Position numbers and translations under genes: made by a program
Shown: positions 40,296-49,756 of the stretch, piece by piece
Position numbering within the stretch: position 1 is the first letter of the stretch
How the letters are laid out: every line of letters starts with the position of its first letter
The notes under the pieces: generated by a model
What the model saw: only the letters and a program-made list of their open reading frames with translations
Told to the model about the DNA's origin: nothing
The model's database searches: none
DNA from: an uncultured Roseburia sp.
Lineage (GTDB): Bacteria; Bacillota; Clostridia; Lachnospirales; Lachnospiraceae
DNA: 64,000 nt
Direction of reading: 5' to 3'
NCBI GenBank assembly: GCA_947174805.1
Contig: CAMWKH010000008.1
Location: forward strand, 32,501-96,500

Positions 40296-41098
40296 TGGCA
40301 AAAAAGAAACAGGAAGAGGCACCGAAAGGCTCACCGGCATGGATGGCGACCTTCAGTGATTTGATGAATCTGCTTTTATGCTTCTTCGTATTACTTTTCT
40401 CAATGTCAAGTGTTGATGCTGCAAAATTTGAAATGGTGGTGGCGTCCTTAAAGAGCAGTTTTAGTGTGCTGCCGGCAGGAGGCTCTTCTATAGAAGCTGG
40501 ACAGCTTATCTCCTCAGGGGTGAGCCAGCTGGAAAATTTCAGCGTGTTCTTTGAACGAAGCGAGGCTACACAAAAACCGGACGAACCGGGGGAGACGGAA
40601 CCTCAGGAAGCTTTCGAGGAAGAAATGCTGGAAGAGATGGAAGAGATCGCTGAGAAAATTGCAGAACAGGTGCAGCAGAACGGCATCCAGAACCAGGTGG
40701 AAGTGGACTTTAATGCCCAGTATGTGCTTCTTACGTTAAACGGTGCGTTATTGTTTGATTCCGGCGTTGGTGAGATTCGGGAGGATGCGCTTCCTTTGAT
40801 TGACAAGATAGGGGCTATTCTGTCAAATTACGACAGCAATATTATAGAAATTGAAGGGCATACGGACAATGTGCCTATTTCCAACGACAGATATCCGAAC
40901 AACAATGTTCTCTCTATGTTCCGTGCTCTAAGCGTGGCAGATTATATCAGGGAGAATACCCAGTTGGAGCCGGCGCTGATAAAATCCTCCGGAAGAGGGG
41001 AATATGTTCCGGTTGCCGATAATACAATACCAGAGGGAAGAGCGAGAAACCGAAGAGTGGAGATTAAGATTTATAATTCTTACGCTTCTCAGCAATAG
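40295..41098 (+). CDS. motB: Flagellar stator protein MotB
   Basis: A 267-residue stator partner. The membrane helix follows 'SPAWMATFSDLMNLLLCFFV', with Asp22 as the ion-carrying residue. After a linker rich in Glu/Gln (~95-130) comes the OmpA-type peptidoglycan domain: 'IIEIEGHTDNVPISNDRYP' and 'EGRARNRRVEIKI'. GTG start at 40295 overlaps the motA TAG by one base and has GGAGGTGA upstream. The ion (H+ or Na+) cannot be told reliably from sequence. Confidence 0.94.
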   Translation: MAKKKQEEAPKGSPAWMATFSDLMNLLLCFFVLLFSMSSVDAAKFEMVVASLKSSFSVLPAGGSSIEAGQLISSGVSQLENFSVFFERSEATQKPDEPGETEPQEAFEEEMLEEMEEIAEKIAEQVQQNGIQNQVEVDFNAQYVLLTLNGALLFDSGVGEIREDALPLIDKIGAILSNYDSNIIEIEGHTDNVPISNDRYPNNNVLSMFRALSVADYIRENTQLEPALIKSSGRGEYVPVADNTIPEGRARNRRVEIKIYNSYASQQ

Positions 41099-41124
41099 AT
41101 GACAGAATAAGGAAGGGAAAGACG

Positions 41125-41640
41125 ATGAAAAAAAATCTTATTACAGTGATGGTTTTGGCACTGGTTTTGGTTAACTTGGTACTGACAGCGCTCTTGACTA
41201 TCACTATAGTACCTCAGACGAAGAAGGCAAACGAGTTGATTACCCAGGTATGCAGTGCAATTAATTTGGAATTGCAGAGCGGCTCCGTCACATCGGATGC
41301 CAGCGCTGTTCCTATCGATAAACTTGCCACCTATAGCATCGTCGACAGCATGACGATTAACTTCAAGGACGGCGGGGATGGGGTTGCCCATCTTGTGGTA
41401 CTGACAGCCGCTATTTCCATGAATACGGAAGCGGAAGGTTATGCAGAATATGGAGAGACTCTCGGGGAGAGGGAGACTCTCATTAAGGATACACTCAATA
41501 CTGTAATAGGCAGTTATACATATGAGGAATTTAAGGCAGACACCCAGGGAGTGCGGAATAGAATTGTGGAGGAATTACAGAAATTATTTGGTTCCAATTT
41601 TATTGTAAGTGTAAGCTTCCCGACAGTGACATATCAATAG
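41125..41640 (+). CDS. fliL: Flagellar basal body-associated protein FliL
   Basis: A 171-residue single-pass membrane protein that surrounds and supports the stator. One helix near residues 5-28 ('ITVMVLALVLVNLVLTALL') and an external C-terminal domain ending in the family pattern 'RNRIVEELQKLFGSNFIVSV'. Position between motB and fliM supports the call. Ribosome site AAGGAAGGGAAAG precedes ATG 41125. Confidence 0.85.
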   Translation: MKKNLITVMVLALVLVNLVLTALLTITIVPQTKKANELITQVCSAINLELQSGSVTSDASAVPIDKLATYSIVDSMTINFKDGGDGVAHLVVLTAAISMNTEAEGYAEYGETLGERETLIKDTLNTVIGSYTYEEFKADTQGVRNRIVEELQKLFGSNFIVSVSFPTVTYQ

Positions 41641-41675
41641 GTCAGGTAAAAACATTAGGCAGGTGGTGAAAATTC

Positions 41676-42656
41676 ATGGGTGAGGTATTGTCCCAGGACG
41701 AAATTGACAGTTTGCTCTCGGCGCTTAGTCAGGGTGAATTGGATGTTGATGAAATGAAAGATGCTCCTGAAAAGCAGATAAAGGACTACGATTTTGCAAG
41801 ACCTTCCAAGTTTTCAAAAGAACATTTGAGGACCTTGGAGATTATATTTGAACATTACGGAAGATTGATTTCTACTAATCTTCCTGTGTATCTGAGAAAA
41901 AGTGTTCAGGTGGAAGTGATGAACTCCGAAGCAGTTACGTACCAGGAGTTTTCCAATGCATTATCCAATCCGGTTTTGCTCGGAGTGGTAAATATGGAGC
42001 CTCTGGATGGCAGCATCATTTTAGAGGTGGCTTCAAATCTGGGATATTCCATCGTTGACCGTATGCTTGGCGGTGTGGGGCAGCCGTTGGATAAACCCAG
42101 GGAATTTTCGGAAATAGAATTACTTATCATTGAACGTATTATGACGGTTTGTGTTGAACTTTTATCGGAACCGTGGCATAATGTAGTGGAAATTCATCCA
42201 CGATTGGAGCGTATTGAGACAAATTCCCAGTTTGCGCAGTTTATTTCTCCTAATGAGATGATTGCAATTGTGACTATCAACATGCGTCTGGGAGAGGTAG
42301 AAGGACTAATGAATGTCTGTCTTCCGTTTATTACCTTAGAGCCTGTTATGGATAAATTGAACACAAAGTTCTGGTATTCTAATATTAAGAAGACAGATGA
42401 AGTGGAGTATACGGAAGCGATTGAAAGTTTGATTTCCAGAACTTCCGTACCAGTGAAAGCGTATTTGGGGAGAAGTACAGTTTCAATCAAAGATTTCAGT
42501 TCTTTACAGATGGGGGATATAATCCGTTTGGATTCCAAAGTAGATCAGGAACTTGATGTTTATGTGGGTAATATCCGCAAATTTACTGCGCTGCCAGGTG
42601 CTTCTGGCAATCAGTATGCAGTAAGAATTACATCAGTAATCAGAGAGGAGCAGTAA
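41676..42656 (+). CDS. fliM: Flagellar motor switch protein FliM
   Basis: A 326-residue C-ring protein that binds phospho-CheY. The CheY-binding N-terminal peptide 'LSQDEIDSLLSAL' is intact (residues 5-17), the middle CheC-like domain follows ('YDFARPSKFSKEHLRTLEII'), and the SpoA domain is at ~250-325 ('VDQELDVYVGNIRKFTALPG'). AGGTGG precedes ATG 41676. It is 3 bases upstream of fliY. Confidence 0.96.
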   Translation: MGEVLSQDEIDSLLSALSQGELDVDEMKDAPEKQIKDYDFARPSKFSKEHLRTLEIIFEHYGRLISTNLPVYLRKSVQVEVMNSEAVTYQEFSNALSNPVLLGVVNMEPLDGSIILEVASNLGYSIVDRMLGGVGQPLDKPREFSEIELLIIERIMTVCVELLSEPWHNVVEIHPRLERIETNSQFAQFISPNEMIAIVTINMRLGEVEGLMNVCLPFITLEPVMDKLNTKFWYSNIKKTDEVEYTEAIESLISRTSVPVKAYLGRSTVSIKDFSSLQMGDIIRLDSKVDQELDVYVGNIRKFTALPGASGNQYAVRITSVIREEQ

Positions 42657-42659
42657 ACA

Positions 42660-43808
42660 ATGGATGGAATGTTATCGCAGGAAGAAATAAATGCCCTGCT
42701 GAACGAACCCACTGGTTCAGGAGCAGACAGTGAGGAGCAGCTTTCTGATGCCGAAAAGGATGCCATTGGGGAAGTTGCTAATATCAGTATGGGTACGGCG
42801 GCGACTACGCTGTTTTCGCTGGTAAACAGAAAGGTTGACATATCAACGCCTGTGGTTTCTTTTGCCACATGGGATGATGTGGTTTCAGCATATGAAAAGC
42901 CCTGCGTTTTTATAAGGATTGCCTATACTGTGGGTTTGGACGGAAGCAATCTTTTAGTACTTAAAGAAAACGACGTAAAAGTCATCACCGATTTAATGAT
43001 GGGCGGAGATGGAACGAATACAAGCGGTGAATTGGGAGAACTTCATCTCTCTGCAATCAGTGAAGCTATGAATCAGATGATGGGGTCTGCAGCTACGTCC
43101 CTCTCATCTATGTTAAATAAAATGATTGATATCAGCCCTCCGGAGGCGGATCTTATTGATTTGGCTGAGACGGTGGACGGAAGAGATATCGATCAGTTCC
43201 TTGCCGGAGAGTTTGTTAAAATATCTTTCCGAATGGTAATTGGGGATTTGGTGGATAGCCAGATTATGCAGCTTTATCCGTTTTCCTTTGCCAGAGAAAT
43301 GTGTTCCAGCATTTCCAAGAACATGGAGCAGGATGCTGCGGAAAGCGTTTCCTTAAGTAATAACCAAAGTAGTGATACAGGAGCTGCCACTCAGCAGCAG
43401 CAGCAGCAGGCGGTAGCACCAGGACAGGAGCAGACTATGACAGCACAACCTATGATGGGACAGCCAGCAATGGGGCAGCCCATGATGGCCCCACAACCCA
43501 TGATGCAGCAGCCGGTGAATGTACAGCCGGCACAGTTTCAGGCATTTGCCCCTGGGGCAGGTCCTATGATGCAGCCGGAGAACATTGATTTGATAATGGA
43601 TGTGCCTTTGGATGTGACAGTGGAGTTAGGCAGGACAAGTAAATCAATCCAGGAAATTTTAGATTTCTCACCTGGAACGATTATTGAGTTAAATAAAATT
43701 GCAGGTGAACCGATTGATGTGCTTGTAAATGGCAAGTATGTAGCCAAAGGTGAAGTCGTTGTTATCGAGGAAAGCTTTGGTGTAAGAATTACAGAAATTA
43801 TTAAATAA
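42660..43808 (+). CDS. fliY: Flagellar motor switch phosphatase FliY
   Basis: A 382-residue switch protein that combines CheY-P phosphatase and FliN functions. N-terminal peptide 'MLSQEEINALLNE' resembles that of FliM. The CheC-type centres are 'DAIGEVANISMG' and 'SAISEAMNQMMG', each with the D/S-x3-E-x2-N pattern, so both active sites look intact. A Gln run and Met/Gln/Pro-rich linker cover ~243-300, then the FliN SpoA domain ('LDVTVELGRTSKSIQEILDF'). The linker is unusually repetitive. Confidence 0.95.
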   Translation: MDGMLSQEEINALLNEPTGSGADSEEQLSDAEKDAIGEVANISMGTAATTLFSLVNRKVDISTPVVSFATWDDVVSAYEKPCVFIRIAYTVGLDGSNLLVLKENDVKVITDLMMGGDGTNTSGELGELHLSAISEAMNQMMGSAATSLSSMLNKMIDISPPEADLIDLAETVDGRDIDQFLAGEFVKISFRMVIGDLVDSQIMQLYPFSFAREMCSSISKNMEQDAAESVSLSNNQSSDTGAATQQQQQQAVAPGQEQTMTAQPMMGQPAMGQPMMAPQPMMQQPVNVQPAQFQAFAPGAGPMMQPENIDLIMDVPLDVTVELGRTSKSIQEILDFSPGTIIELNKIAGEPIDVLVNGKYVAKGEVVVIEESFGVRITEIIK

Positions 43809-43832
43809 GGAGTAAGAATAGGAGAGTAAACT

Positions 43833-44195
43833 ATGGCAAAGAATATTTTAATTTGTGATGATGCAGCATTTATGCGGATGATGATTAAAGACATTTTAAC
43901 CAAAAACGGCTATAATATTGCCGGAGAAGCTGAAAACGGTGCAAAGGCAGTGGAAAAATACAATGAGACAAAACCTGATTTGGTACTGATGGATATTACC
44001 ATGCCGGAGATGGATGGAATCCAGGCATTAAAGAAAATCAAAGAGGGCGACCCCAATGCATGTGTGATTATGTGTTCCGCAATGGGCCAGCAGGCAATGG
44101 TTATCGAAGCGATTCAGTCAGGGGCAAAAGATTTTATTGTTAAACCTTTCCAGGCAGAGAGAGTATTGGAAGCGGTGAAAAAAGTAGTAGGTTAG
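43833..44195 (+). CDS. cheY: Chemotaxis response regulator CheY
   Basis: A 120-residue single-domain receiver. The acidic pair is Asp9-Asp10 ('ICDDAAFMRMM'), the phosphoacceptor is Asp54 in 'LVLMDITMPEMDG', the switch Ser is in 'IMCSAMG' and the conserved Lys104 is in 'FIVKPF'. It has no output domain. Encoded between the switch gene fliY and fliO, as in other Firmicutes, so it is the motor-binding CheY. Ribosome site TAGGAGAG precedes ATG 43833. Confidence 0.96.
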   Translation: MAKNILICDDAAFMRMMIKDILTKNGYNIAGEAENGAKAVEKYNETKPDLVLMDITMPEMDGIQALKKIKEGDPNACVIMCSAMGQQAMVIEAIQSGAKDFIVKPFQAERVLEAVKKVVG

Positions 44196-44196
44196 T

Positions 44197-44574
44197 ATGG
44201 TAAAATTAGCAGTGCAGGCATCCCGCTTGAATAATCTGGCAGAGATTTTAAGCCTTCTTCTGATTTTGGTATTTGTATTGAGTCTCACATATTTTGTTAC
44301 GAGATGGGTTGCAGTGTATCAGAAGGGACAGATGCATAATCGTAATCTGCAGGTGGTAGAAACTTTAAGGATTACAAATAATAAGTTTATACAGATTGTG
44401 AAGGCAGGCGAGGAGTATTTAGTGATTGCCATTGGAAAAGATGAAGTGCATCTGCTTACCAGGCTTACGAAAGAACAGTTGGAAAAACTGCCGGCAAATG
44501 ATACTGACAGAGAATCTGTGGGTAATTTTAAAGATGTTTTAGAGAAGATGAAAGAACATTTGCCGAAAAAGTAG
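44197..44574 (+). CDS. fliO: Flagellar biosynthesis protein FliO
   Basis: A 125-residue single-pass protein that helps assemble the FliP-FliR export gate. One membrane helix near 15-37 ('AEILSLLLILVFVLSLTYFV'), then a small cytosolic beta domain ('LQVVETLRITNNKFIQIVKA', 'EEYLVIAIGKDEVHLLT'). FliO is poorly conserved, so position before fliP is the strongest support. It starts one base after the cheY stop. Confidence 0.88.
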   Translation: MVKLAVQASRLNNLAEILSLLLILVFVLSLTYFVTRWVAVYQKGQMHNRNLQVVETLRITNNKFIQIVKAGEEYLVIAIGKDEVHLLTRLTKEQLEKLPANDTDRESVGNFKDVLEKMKEHLPKK

Positions 44575-44587
44575 ACTAGGATGAATT

Positions 44588-45502
44588 ATGAAGAAATTTA
44601 AAAAGTCATATTGCAGGTTTTCTGTAGCTTTCGCAGTATTTGTGATTGCCATTACAGTCTTGTTTGCAAGGGGGCAGGACATTGTCTATGCAACTGCGGC
44701 AAACGGTGGTACAGCAGTTACCGATGAAAACCAAACAGACGGAAGTACTACAGATAGTGTTACACCAGAAGATGAACAGCGTGTAGGAAATTTTCAAGTG
44801 TCACGAGGAGGAGATGTTGAAAGCGCTACTTCGGACAGCACAAACGGGCTGACAGTTATTTATAATAATGAAGAAGGAACGCTTTCTGGTTCCATCCGTA
44901 TTTTGCTGGTATTGACAGTGATTGCTTTGGCGCCTTCCATCTTAATGATGCTCACGTCTTTTACCAGAATTATTATTGTGTTACATTTTCTCCGGGCTGC
45001 TATTGGTACTCAGACAGCACCACCCAACCAGATTTTAATTGGGTTGGCATTGTTTTTGACATTTTTTATTATGCAGCCTGTATTTACTAACATCAATGAA
45101 AATGCGATACAGCCTTTTGAAGAGGGCACGATTACCCAGGAGGAGGCAATAGAAATTGGAGGCAGGCCTTTGCGGGAGTTTATGTTTGAGCAGACCCAGA
45201 CAAAAGATTTGGATATGTTCATTGAGATTTCCGGAAGCACCTATGAAACATATCAGGAAGTGCCTTTTACAATCCTGATTCCTAGTTTTATCGTCAGTGA
45301 ACTCCGCAGTGCTTTTATTATTGGATTTTTGATATATGTCCCATTTATTGTAATTGATATGGTAGTGGCATCTGTCCTTATGTCAATGGGTATGATGATG
45401 CTTCCGCCTACAACTATTTCACTTCCATTTAAGATTTTGTTATTTATTTTAGCAGACGGATGGAATCTTGTGATTAAGTCTGTAGTTGAAACGTTCTACT
45501 AG
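44588..45502 (+). CDS. fliP: Flagellar export gate protein FliP
   Basis: A 304-residue export gate protein with a cleavable-type signal near residues 10-35 and four later helices. Diagnostic stretches are 'APSILMMLTSFTRIIIVLHF', 'RAAIGTQTAPPNQILIGLAL' and 'LPFKILLFILADGWNLV'. The segment between the signal and the first core helix (~36-95) is a polar, Thr-rich extension. fliQ follows after 12 bases. Confidence 0.96.
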   Translation: MKKFKKSYCRFSVAFAVFVIAITVLFARGQDIVYATAANGGTAVTDENQTDGSTTDSVTPEDEQRVGNFQVSRGGDVESATSDSTNGLTVIYNNEEGTLSGSIRILLVLTVIALAPSILMMLTSFTRIIIVLHFLRAAIGTQTAPPNQILIGLALFLTFFIMQPVFTNINENAIQPFEEGTITQEEAIEIGGRPLREFMFEQTQTKDLDMFIEISGSTYETYQEVPFTILIPSFIVSELRSAFIIGFLIYVPFIVIDMVVASVLMSMGMMMLPPTTISLPFKILLFILADGWNLVIKSVVETFY

Positions 45503-45514
45503 TGGAGGTAAAAA

Positions 45515-45787
45515 ATGATTACAGATGGAGATGTGATTTCAATTGCGCATGATGCAATATATACGATTATCATTACGTCAGCTCCATTATTGCTGATATC
45601 TCTTATTGTGGGGCTGATTATCAGTATTTTTCAGACAGTGACTTCCATTCAGGAACAGACACTTACTTTTGTACCCAAGATTTTGGCTGTGTTTTTGGCA
45701 ATTATGCTTCTTGGTTCCTGGATGATGACTGAAATGTCAGATTTTATGACACGCTTATGGACGGACTTTAGTTTATACTTAAGCTAG
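45515..45787 (+). CDS. fliQ: Flagellar export gate protein FliQ
   Basis: A 90-residue protein with two membrane helices (about 16-38 and 52-72). The family stretch 'ISLIVGLIISIFQTVTSIQE' and 'TLTFVPKILAVFLAIMLLG' is plain. Four copies join FliP and FliR in the gate. GGAGG precedes ATG 45515. Confidence 0.96.
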   Translation: MITDGDVISIAHDAIYTIIITSAPLLLISLIVGLIISIFQTVTSIQEQTLTFVPKILAVFLAIMLLGSWMMTEMSDFMTRLWTDFSLYLS

Positions 45788-45795
45788 GATAAATT

Positions 45796-46581
45796 ATGGT
45801 TGATTATAGCTTTTCCTTACTTACATTTGAATATTTTTTGTTGATTTTGGTCCGCATATCCTGTTTTGTGTACATTGCCCCTTTTTTTGGAATGTCAAAT
45901 ACCCCGGGGAGATTAAAAATTGGCTTTTCATTTTTTGTTTCTCTGATTATGTATCAGATTCTTCCAAAAGAAGAACTTGTGTATACGGGGATTGTGGGTT
46001 ATTCCATTATCGTTATAAAAGAAGGAATTACAGGATTGCTTATTGGTTTTGGGGCAAACATTTGTAATTCCATTATTTTATTGGCAGGTAATTTAATCGA
46101 TATCAATATAGGATTTGCCATGGCTACCGAGTATAATCCCCAGATGAGGACTCAGGCCAGTGTGTCTGCAAATATGTATAACTACCTGATTTTGCTTCTT
46201 CTTGTAGTGACAAATATGCACCATTACATTTTAAGGGCTGTTGCAGATTCTTATCAGCTGATTCCCGTAAATGGACAAGTATTCCAGTGGGATTCTCTCA
46301 TGCAGGGGATGGTTACTTATATGGTGGATTCCTTTGTGATTGCTTTTCGGATTATACTGCCTGTTTTTGCATGTATTATGATATTAAACTGCATCCTTGG
46401 AATTATGGCGAAAGTGTCGCCCCAGATGAATATGTTTGCAGTGGGTATGCAGTTAAAAGTGCTTTGCGGCCTGGTGATTATGTTTCTTACCATTGGGCTT
46501 TTGACAAATGCAGCTGATTTTATTTTTGATGAGATGAAGAGGATGATAGTCTTTATGGTTAAAGGGATGTATGAAAGTTGA
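45796..46581 (+). CDS. fliR: Flagellar export gate protein FliR
   Basis: A 261-residue protein with about six membrane helices. Family motifs include 'RISCFVYIAPFFGMSNTPGR' and 'LILPVFACIMILNCILGIMA', and the late 'AKVSPQMNMFAVGMQLKVL'. It completes the FliPQR core. Its stop overlaps the TTG start of flhB, so the two are coupled. Confidence 0.95.
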   Translation: MVDYSFSLLTFEYFLLILVRISCFVYIAPFFGMSNTPGRLKIGFSFFVSLIMYQILPKEELVYTGIVGYSIIVIKEGITGLLIGFGANICNSIILLAGNLIDINIGFAMATEYNPQMRTQASVSANMYNYLILLLLVVTNMHHYILRAVADSYQLIPVNGQVFQWDSLMQGMVTYMVDSFVIAFRIILPVFACIMILNCILGIMAKVSPQMNMFAVGMQLKVLCGLVIMFLTIGLLTNAADFIFDEMKRMIVFMVKGMYES

Positions 46582-47705
46582 AAGATTACAGTAGTTTATG
46601 GATTTCTTACAATTTGCAGTTTTTTGCAAAAGATGGTCCCGGCGGGGAAAAGACAGAGGAACCCACGTCTAAAAAGCTGAATGAAGCAAGAAAAGACGGC
46701 AAAGTGGCGAAGAGCAAGGAACTTACCGCTGCCTTTGAGTTGATCACCCTGTTTCTGGTGTTAAAGATTTTTACCTCCTTTATATATAATGGTTTTTTGA
46801 ATTCTTTTCAGTTTGTTTATACCAGAATCCCGGATTTTTTGGATAACAATGTAAAAGAGATGTCATCTTTTGCTATGAGTTCTTTTCTATTTACAATTAT
46901 TGTAGAATCCTTTAAAATAGTATTGCCCTTTTTTGTTTTTGGTTTTACAATCTGTTTTCTGGCAAATGTTTTGCAGTTTGGTTTTAAGGCCACATCCAAA
47001 CCGCTTCAGCCGAAACCGGATAAATTTAATCCGATTAATGGGTTTAAGCGTATCCTTTCCAAAGAATCTTTCTTTGAATTGATTAAGTCCATTGTAAAAA
47101 TCGGAGTGATTGGCTATGTGGCGTACATATCGGTGCGAAAAAACGCCGATGATTTGTTTGTTTTATATGATATTCCTTTGATGCAGGCGATTATTCTCTG
47201 CGGACAGGTTATCATAGACGCAGGTTTGAAAATTGCTTTGGTTTACCTGATTGTGGGCATTGCTGATTTTATCTATCAGAAGCATAAGTTCCACGAAGAG
47301 ATGAAAATGACAAAGCAGGAAGTCAAAGAGGAGTATAAAAATACTGAGGGAAATCCTGAGGTTAAGGGAAGACAGCGCCAAAAAATGAGGGAGGCCTCCA
47401 GAAGGCGTATGATGCAGGATGTCCCAACTGCGGATGTGGTTATCACAAACCCCACCCATTTGGCTGTTGCTTTAAAATATGATTCTGAAATTTCCAAAGC
47501 GCCGATTGTGGTGGCTAAAGGAGAAGATTTCCTTGCGATGAAAATTAGGGAAGCGGCCAAAGAACATAACATAGAGATTGTAGAAAATAAGCCTTTGGCC
47601 CGTATGCTGTATGCCAATGTGGATATCGGGCAGGAGATTCCACCGGAACTCTATCAGGCGGTGGCAGAAGTCCTTGCCATGGTTTATAATCTAAAGAATA
47701 CTTAG
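46578..47705 (+). CDS. flhB: Flagellar export switch protein FlhB
   Basis: A 375-residue protein of the export apparatus that self-cleaves to switch from hook to filament substrates. Four membrane helices occupy ~55-230, and the autocleavage motif NPTH is within 'VVITNPTHLAVALKY' near residue 291. N-terminal 'KTEEPTSKKLNEARKDGKVA' is diagnostic. The start is TTG 46578 overlapping the fliR stop, with AAGGGATG upstream. The C-terminal tail after NPTH is the normal length. Confidence 0.95.
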   Translation: MKDYSSLWISYNLQFFAKDGPGGEKTEEPTSKKLNEARKDGKVAKSKELTAAFELITLFLVLKIFTSFIYNGFLNSFQFVYTRIPDFLDNNVKEMSSFAMSSFLFTIIVESFKIVLPFFVFGFTICFLANVLQFGFKATSKPLQPKPDKFNPINGFKRILSKESFFELIKSIVKIGVIGYVAYISVRKNADDLFVLYDIPLMQAIILCGQVIIDAGLKIALVYLIVGIADFIYQKHKFHEEMKMTKQEVKEEYKNTEGNPEVKGRQRQKMREASRRRMMQDVPTADVVITNPTHLAVALKYDSEISKAPIVVAKGEDFLAMKIREAAKEHNIEIVENKPLARMLYANVDIGQEIPPELYQAVAEVLAMVYNLKNT

Positions 47706-47722
47706 AAGGAGGAGAATGAAGG

Positions 47723-49756
47723 ATGAAAAAAGCAGACATTGGTGTGGCTTTATATTTGCTTTGTGCAGTTATATTTTTCATTGTACCCATTCCTTCCATT
47801 TTGTTGGATTGCATGTTGGCAATCAATATTTCCATTGCGTTGATTGTATTGTTTAATGCACTGTTTGTCCAGGAAGTTTTGGATATGTCATTTTTTCCCA
47901 CATTGCTTTTGTTTACCACATTATTTCGTATTTCTTTAAATGTATCTTCCACACGATTGATTTTAACAACTGGAGATCCGGGAAATGTAGTGAGGACTTT
48001 CGGCGGATTTGTGGGCGGCGGTGATTTGATTATCGGAGCCATTGTATTTATTATCTTGATTATTATTCAGTTTGTGGTCATCAATAAAGGTTCTGAGAGG
48101 GTAGCAGAGGTAACCGCACGTTTTACCTTGGACGCTATGCCAGGTAAGCAGATGGCAATCGATGCGGATTTGAACACAGGCACTATAACGGAGAAAGAGG
48201 CGAGGATCCGCCGTGAGAAAATTCAGATGGAATCTAATTTTTTCGGGGCTATGGACGGTGCCACGAAGTACGTAAAAGGAGATGCCACAGCAGGTCTTAT
48301 CATAACATTTGTAAACTTAATCGGCGGTACAGTCATGGGCGTGCTGCGTCAGGGACAGCCCTTTGCAGAGGCAATCCAGTCTTTCGGTGTGCTCACCATC
48401 GGTGACGGCCTTAGCAGCCAGATTCCCTCCCTGCTGATTTCCATGGCTACAGGTATTTTGATTACCAAGGCTTCCAAAGAGGCAGATTTTGGCACTGTTT
48501 TGGTTAAACAGCTTTTCGGTATACCCAAAGTGCTGTACATAGCAGGAGGAACATTGGCCTTTTTAGGTGTGGCGACGCCATTAAATGTTGTGTTGTTTAT
48601 CAGTCTTGGAATGGCTTTTATCATAACGGGCAGAAATGTGGATAAAAATATAAATATTGAGCAGATTGAAGATGAGGTAAATATGGAAGAGACGGAGGCG
48701 GAGGAAATCAGAAAGCCGGAAAATGTGGTTTCCCTTCTCCAGGTGGACCCCATCGAGCTGGAGTTTGGCTACGGTATTATCCCTCTGGCGGATGTGAACC
48801 AGGGCGGGGATTTGCTGGACAGGGTTGTTATGATACGAAGGCAGATTGCTTTGGAGCTTGGTACCGTAGTGCCCATCATAAGACTTCGGGACAATATACA
48901 ATTAAACCCCAATCAGTATATAATTAAGATAAAGGGGATACAGATTACCGAGGGAGAAATCCTTTTTGACCACTATATGGCAATGAATCCTGGATTTGTG
49001 GAGGAGGAAATTACAGGTATTCCCACCTTTGAACCTTCCTTCCATCTTCCGGCTATCTGGATTACAGAGGGCCAGAGGGAGCGGGCGGAGAGTTTGGGTT
49101 ACACTGTGGTAGACCCGCCTTCTATTATTGCCACACACTTGACGGAAGTCATCCGCACCCACATAGACGAACTTTTGACCAGGCAGGATGTACAGAATCT
49201 TGTGGACAATTTGAAAGAGAGCAATCCCGTTTTGGTGGAAGAACTTGTACCAAAGCTTTTGGGGCTTGGGGAAGTCCAGAAAGTGTTGCAGAATCTGCTG
49301 CGTGAGGGCATCTCTATCCGTGACCTTTTAAGTATCTTTGAGACTTTGGCAGACCACGCCCAGACCACCAGGGATACGGATGTGCTCACAGAATATGTGA
49401 GACAAAATTTGAAACGGGCAATATCAAGCAAATATTTTGTTCCCAATGAGGTGACCAGCGTAATCACTTTAGACCCCAAGACAGAGCAGGATATTATGGC
49501 ATCTGTAAAGCAGACGGAGCAGGGTGCTTATCTGACTCTTGACCCGGAGAGAACCAGGGCGATTATTTCATCTCTGGAAAATGAAGTGGCGAAATTGGAA
49601 AATTTGGGCAAAAACGCAGTTGTTGTAACTTCTCCTATTGTGAGAATGTATTTTAAGAAGCTTACATCAGATTATTTTCCGGATTTAATCGTTATATCTT
49701 ATAACGAGGTGGAATCCAATGTAGAATTACAGTCGGTTGGGATGGTGACAGGTTAA
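47723..49756 (+). CDS. flhA: Flagellar export protein FlhA
   Basis: A 677-residue export gate protein with eight membrane helices in the first ~320 residues and a cytosolic docking domain after that. The family signature reads 'RISLNVSSTRLILTTGDPGN' and 'RFTLDAMPGKQMAIDADLN'. The cytosolic domain contains 'VDPPSIIATHLTEVIRTHID'. GAAGGAGGAG precedes ATG 47723. flhF begins on the base after its stop. Confidence 0.96.
   Translation: MKKADIGVALYLLCAVIFFIVPIPSILLDCMLAINISIALIVLFNALFVQEVLDMSFFPTLLLFTTLFRISLNVSSTRLILTTGDPGNVVRTFGGFVGGGDLIIGAIVFIILIIIQFVVINKGSERVAEVTARFTLDAMPGKQMAIDADLNTGTITEKEARIRREKIQMESNFFGAMDGATKYVKGDATAGLIITFVNLIGGTVMGVLRQGQPFAEAIQSFGVLTIGDGLSSQIPSLLISMATGILITKASKEADFGTVLVKQLFGIPKVLYIAGGTLAFLGVATPLNVVLFISLGMAFIITGRNVDKNINIEQIEDEVNMEETEAEEIRKPENVVSLLQVDPIELEFGYGIIPLADVNQGGDLLDRVVMIRRQIALELGTVVPIIRLRDNIQLNPNQYIIKIKGIQITEGEILFDHYMAMNPGFVEEEITGIPTFEPSFHLPAIWITEGQRERAESLGYTVVDPPSIIATHLTEVIRTHIDELLTRQDVQNLVDNLKESNPVLVEELVPKLLGLGEVQKVLQNLLREGISIRDLLSIFETLADHAQTTRDTDVLTEYVRQNLKRAISSKYFVPNEVTSVITLDPKTEQDIMASVKQTEQGAYLTLDPERTRAIISSLENEVAKLENLGKNAVVVTSPIVRMYFKKLTSDYFPDLIVISYNEVESNVELQSVGMVTG

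Noticed and set aside
43389..43420. The CAG repeat run in fliY as a possible tandem-repeat or CRISPR-like signal
   Set aside because: It is a short in-frame glutamine run inside an otherwise intact gene.
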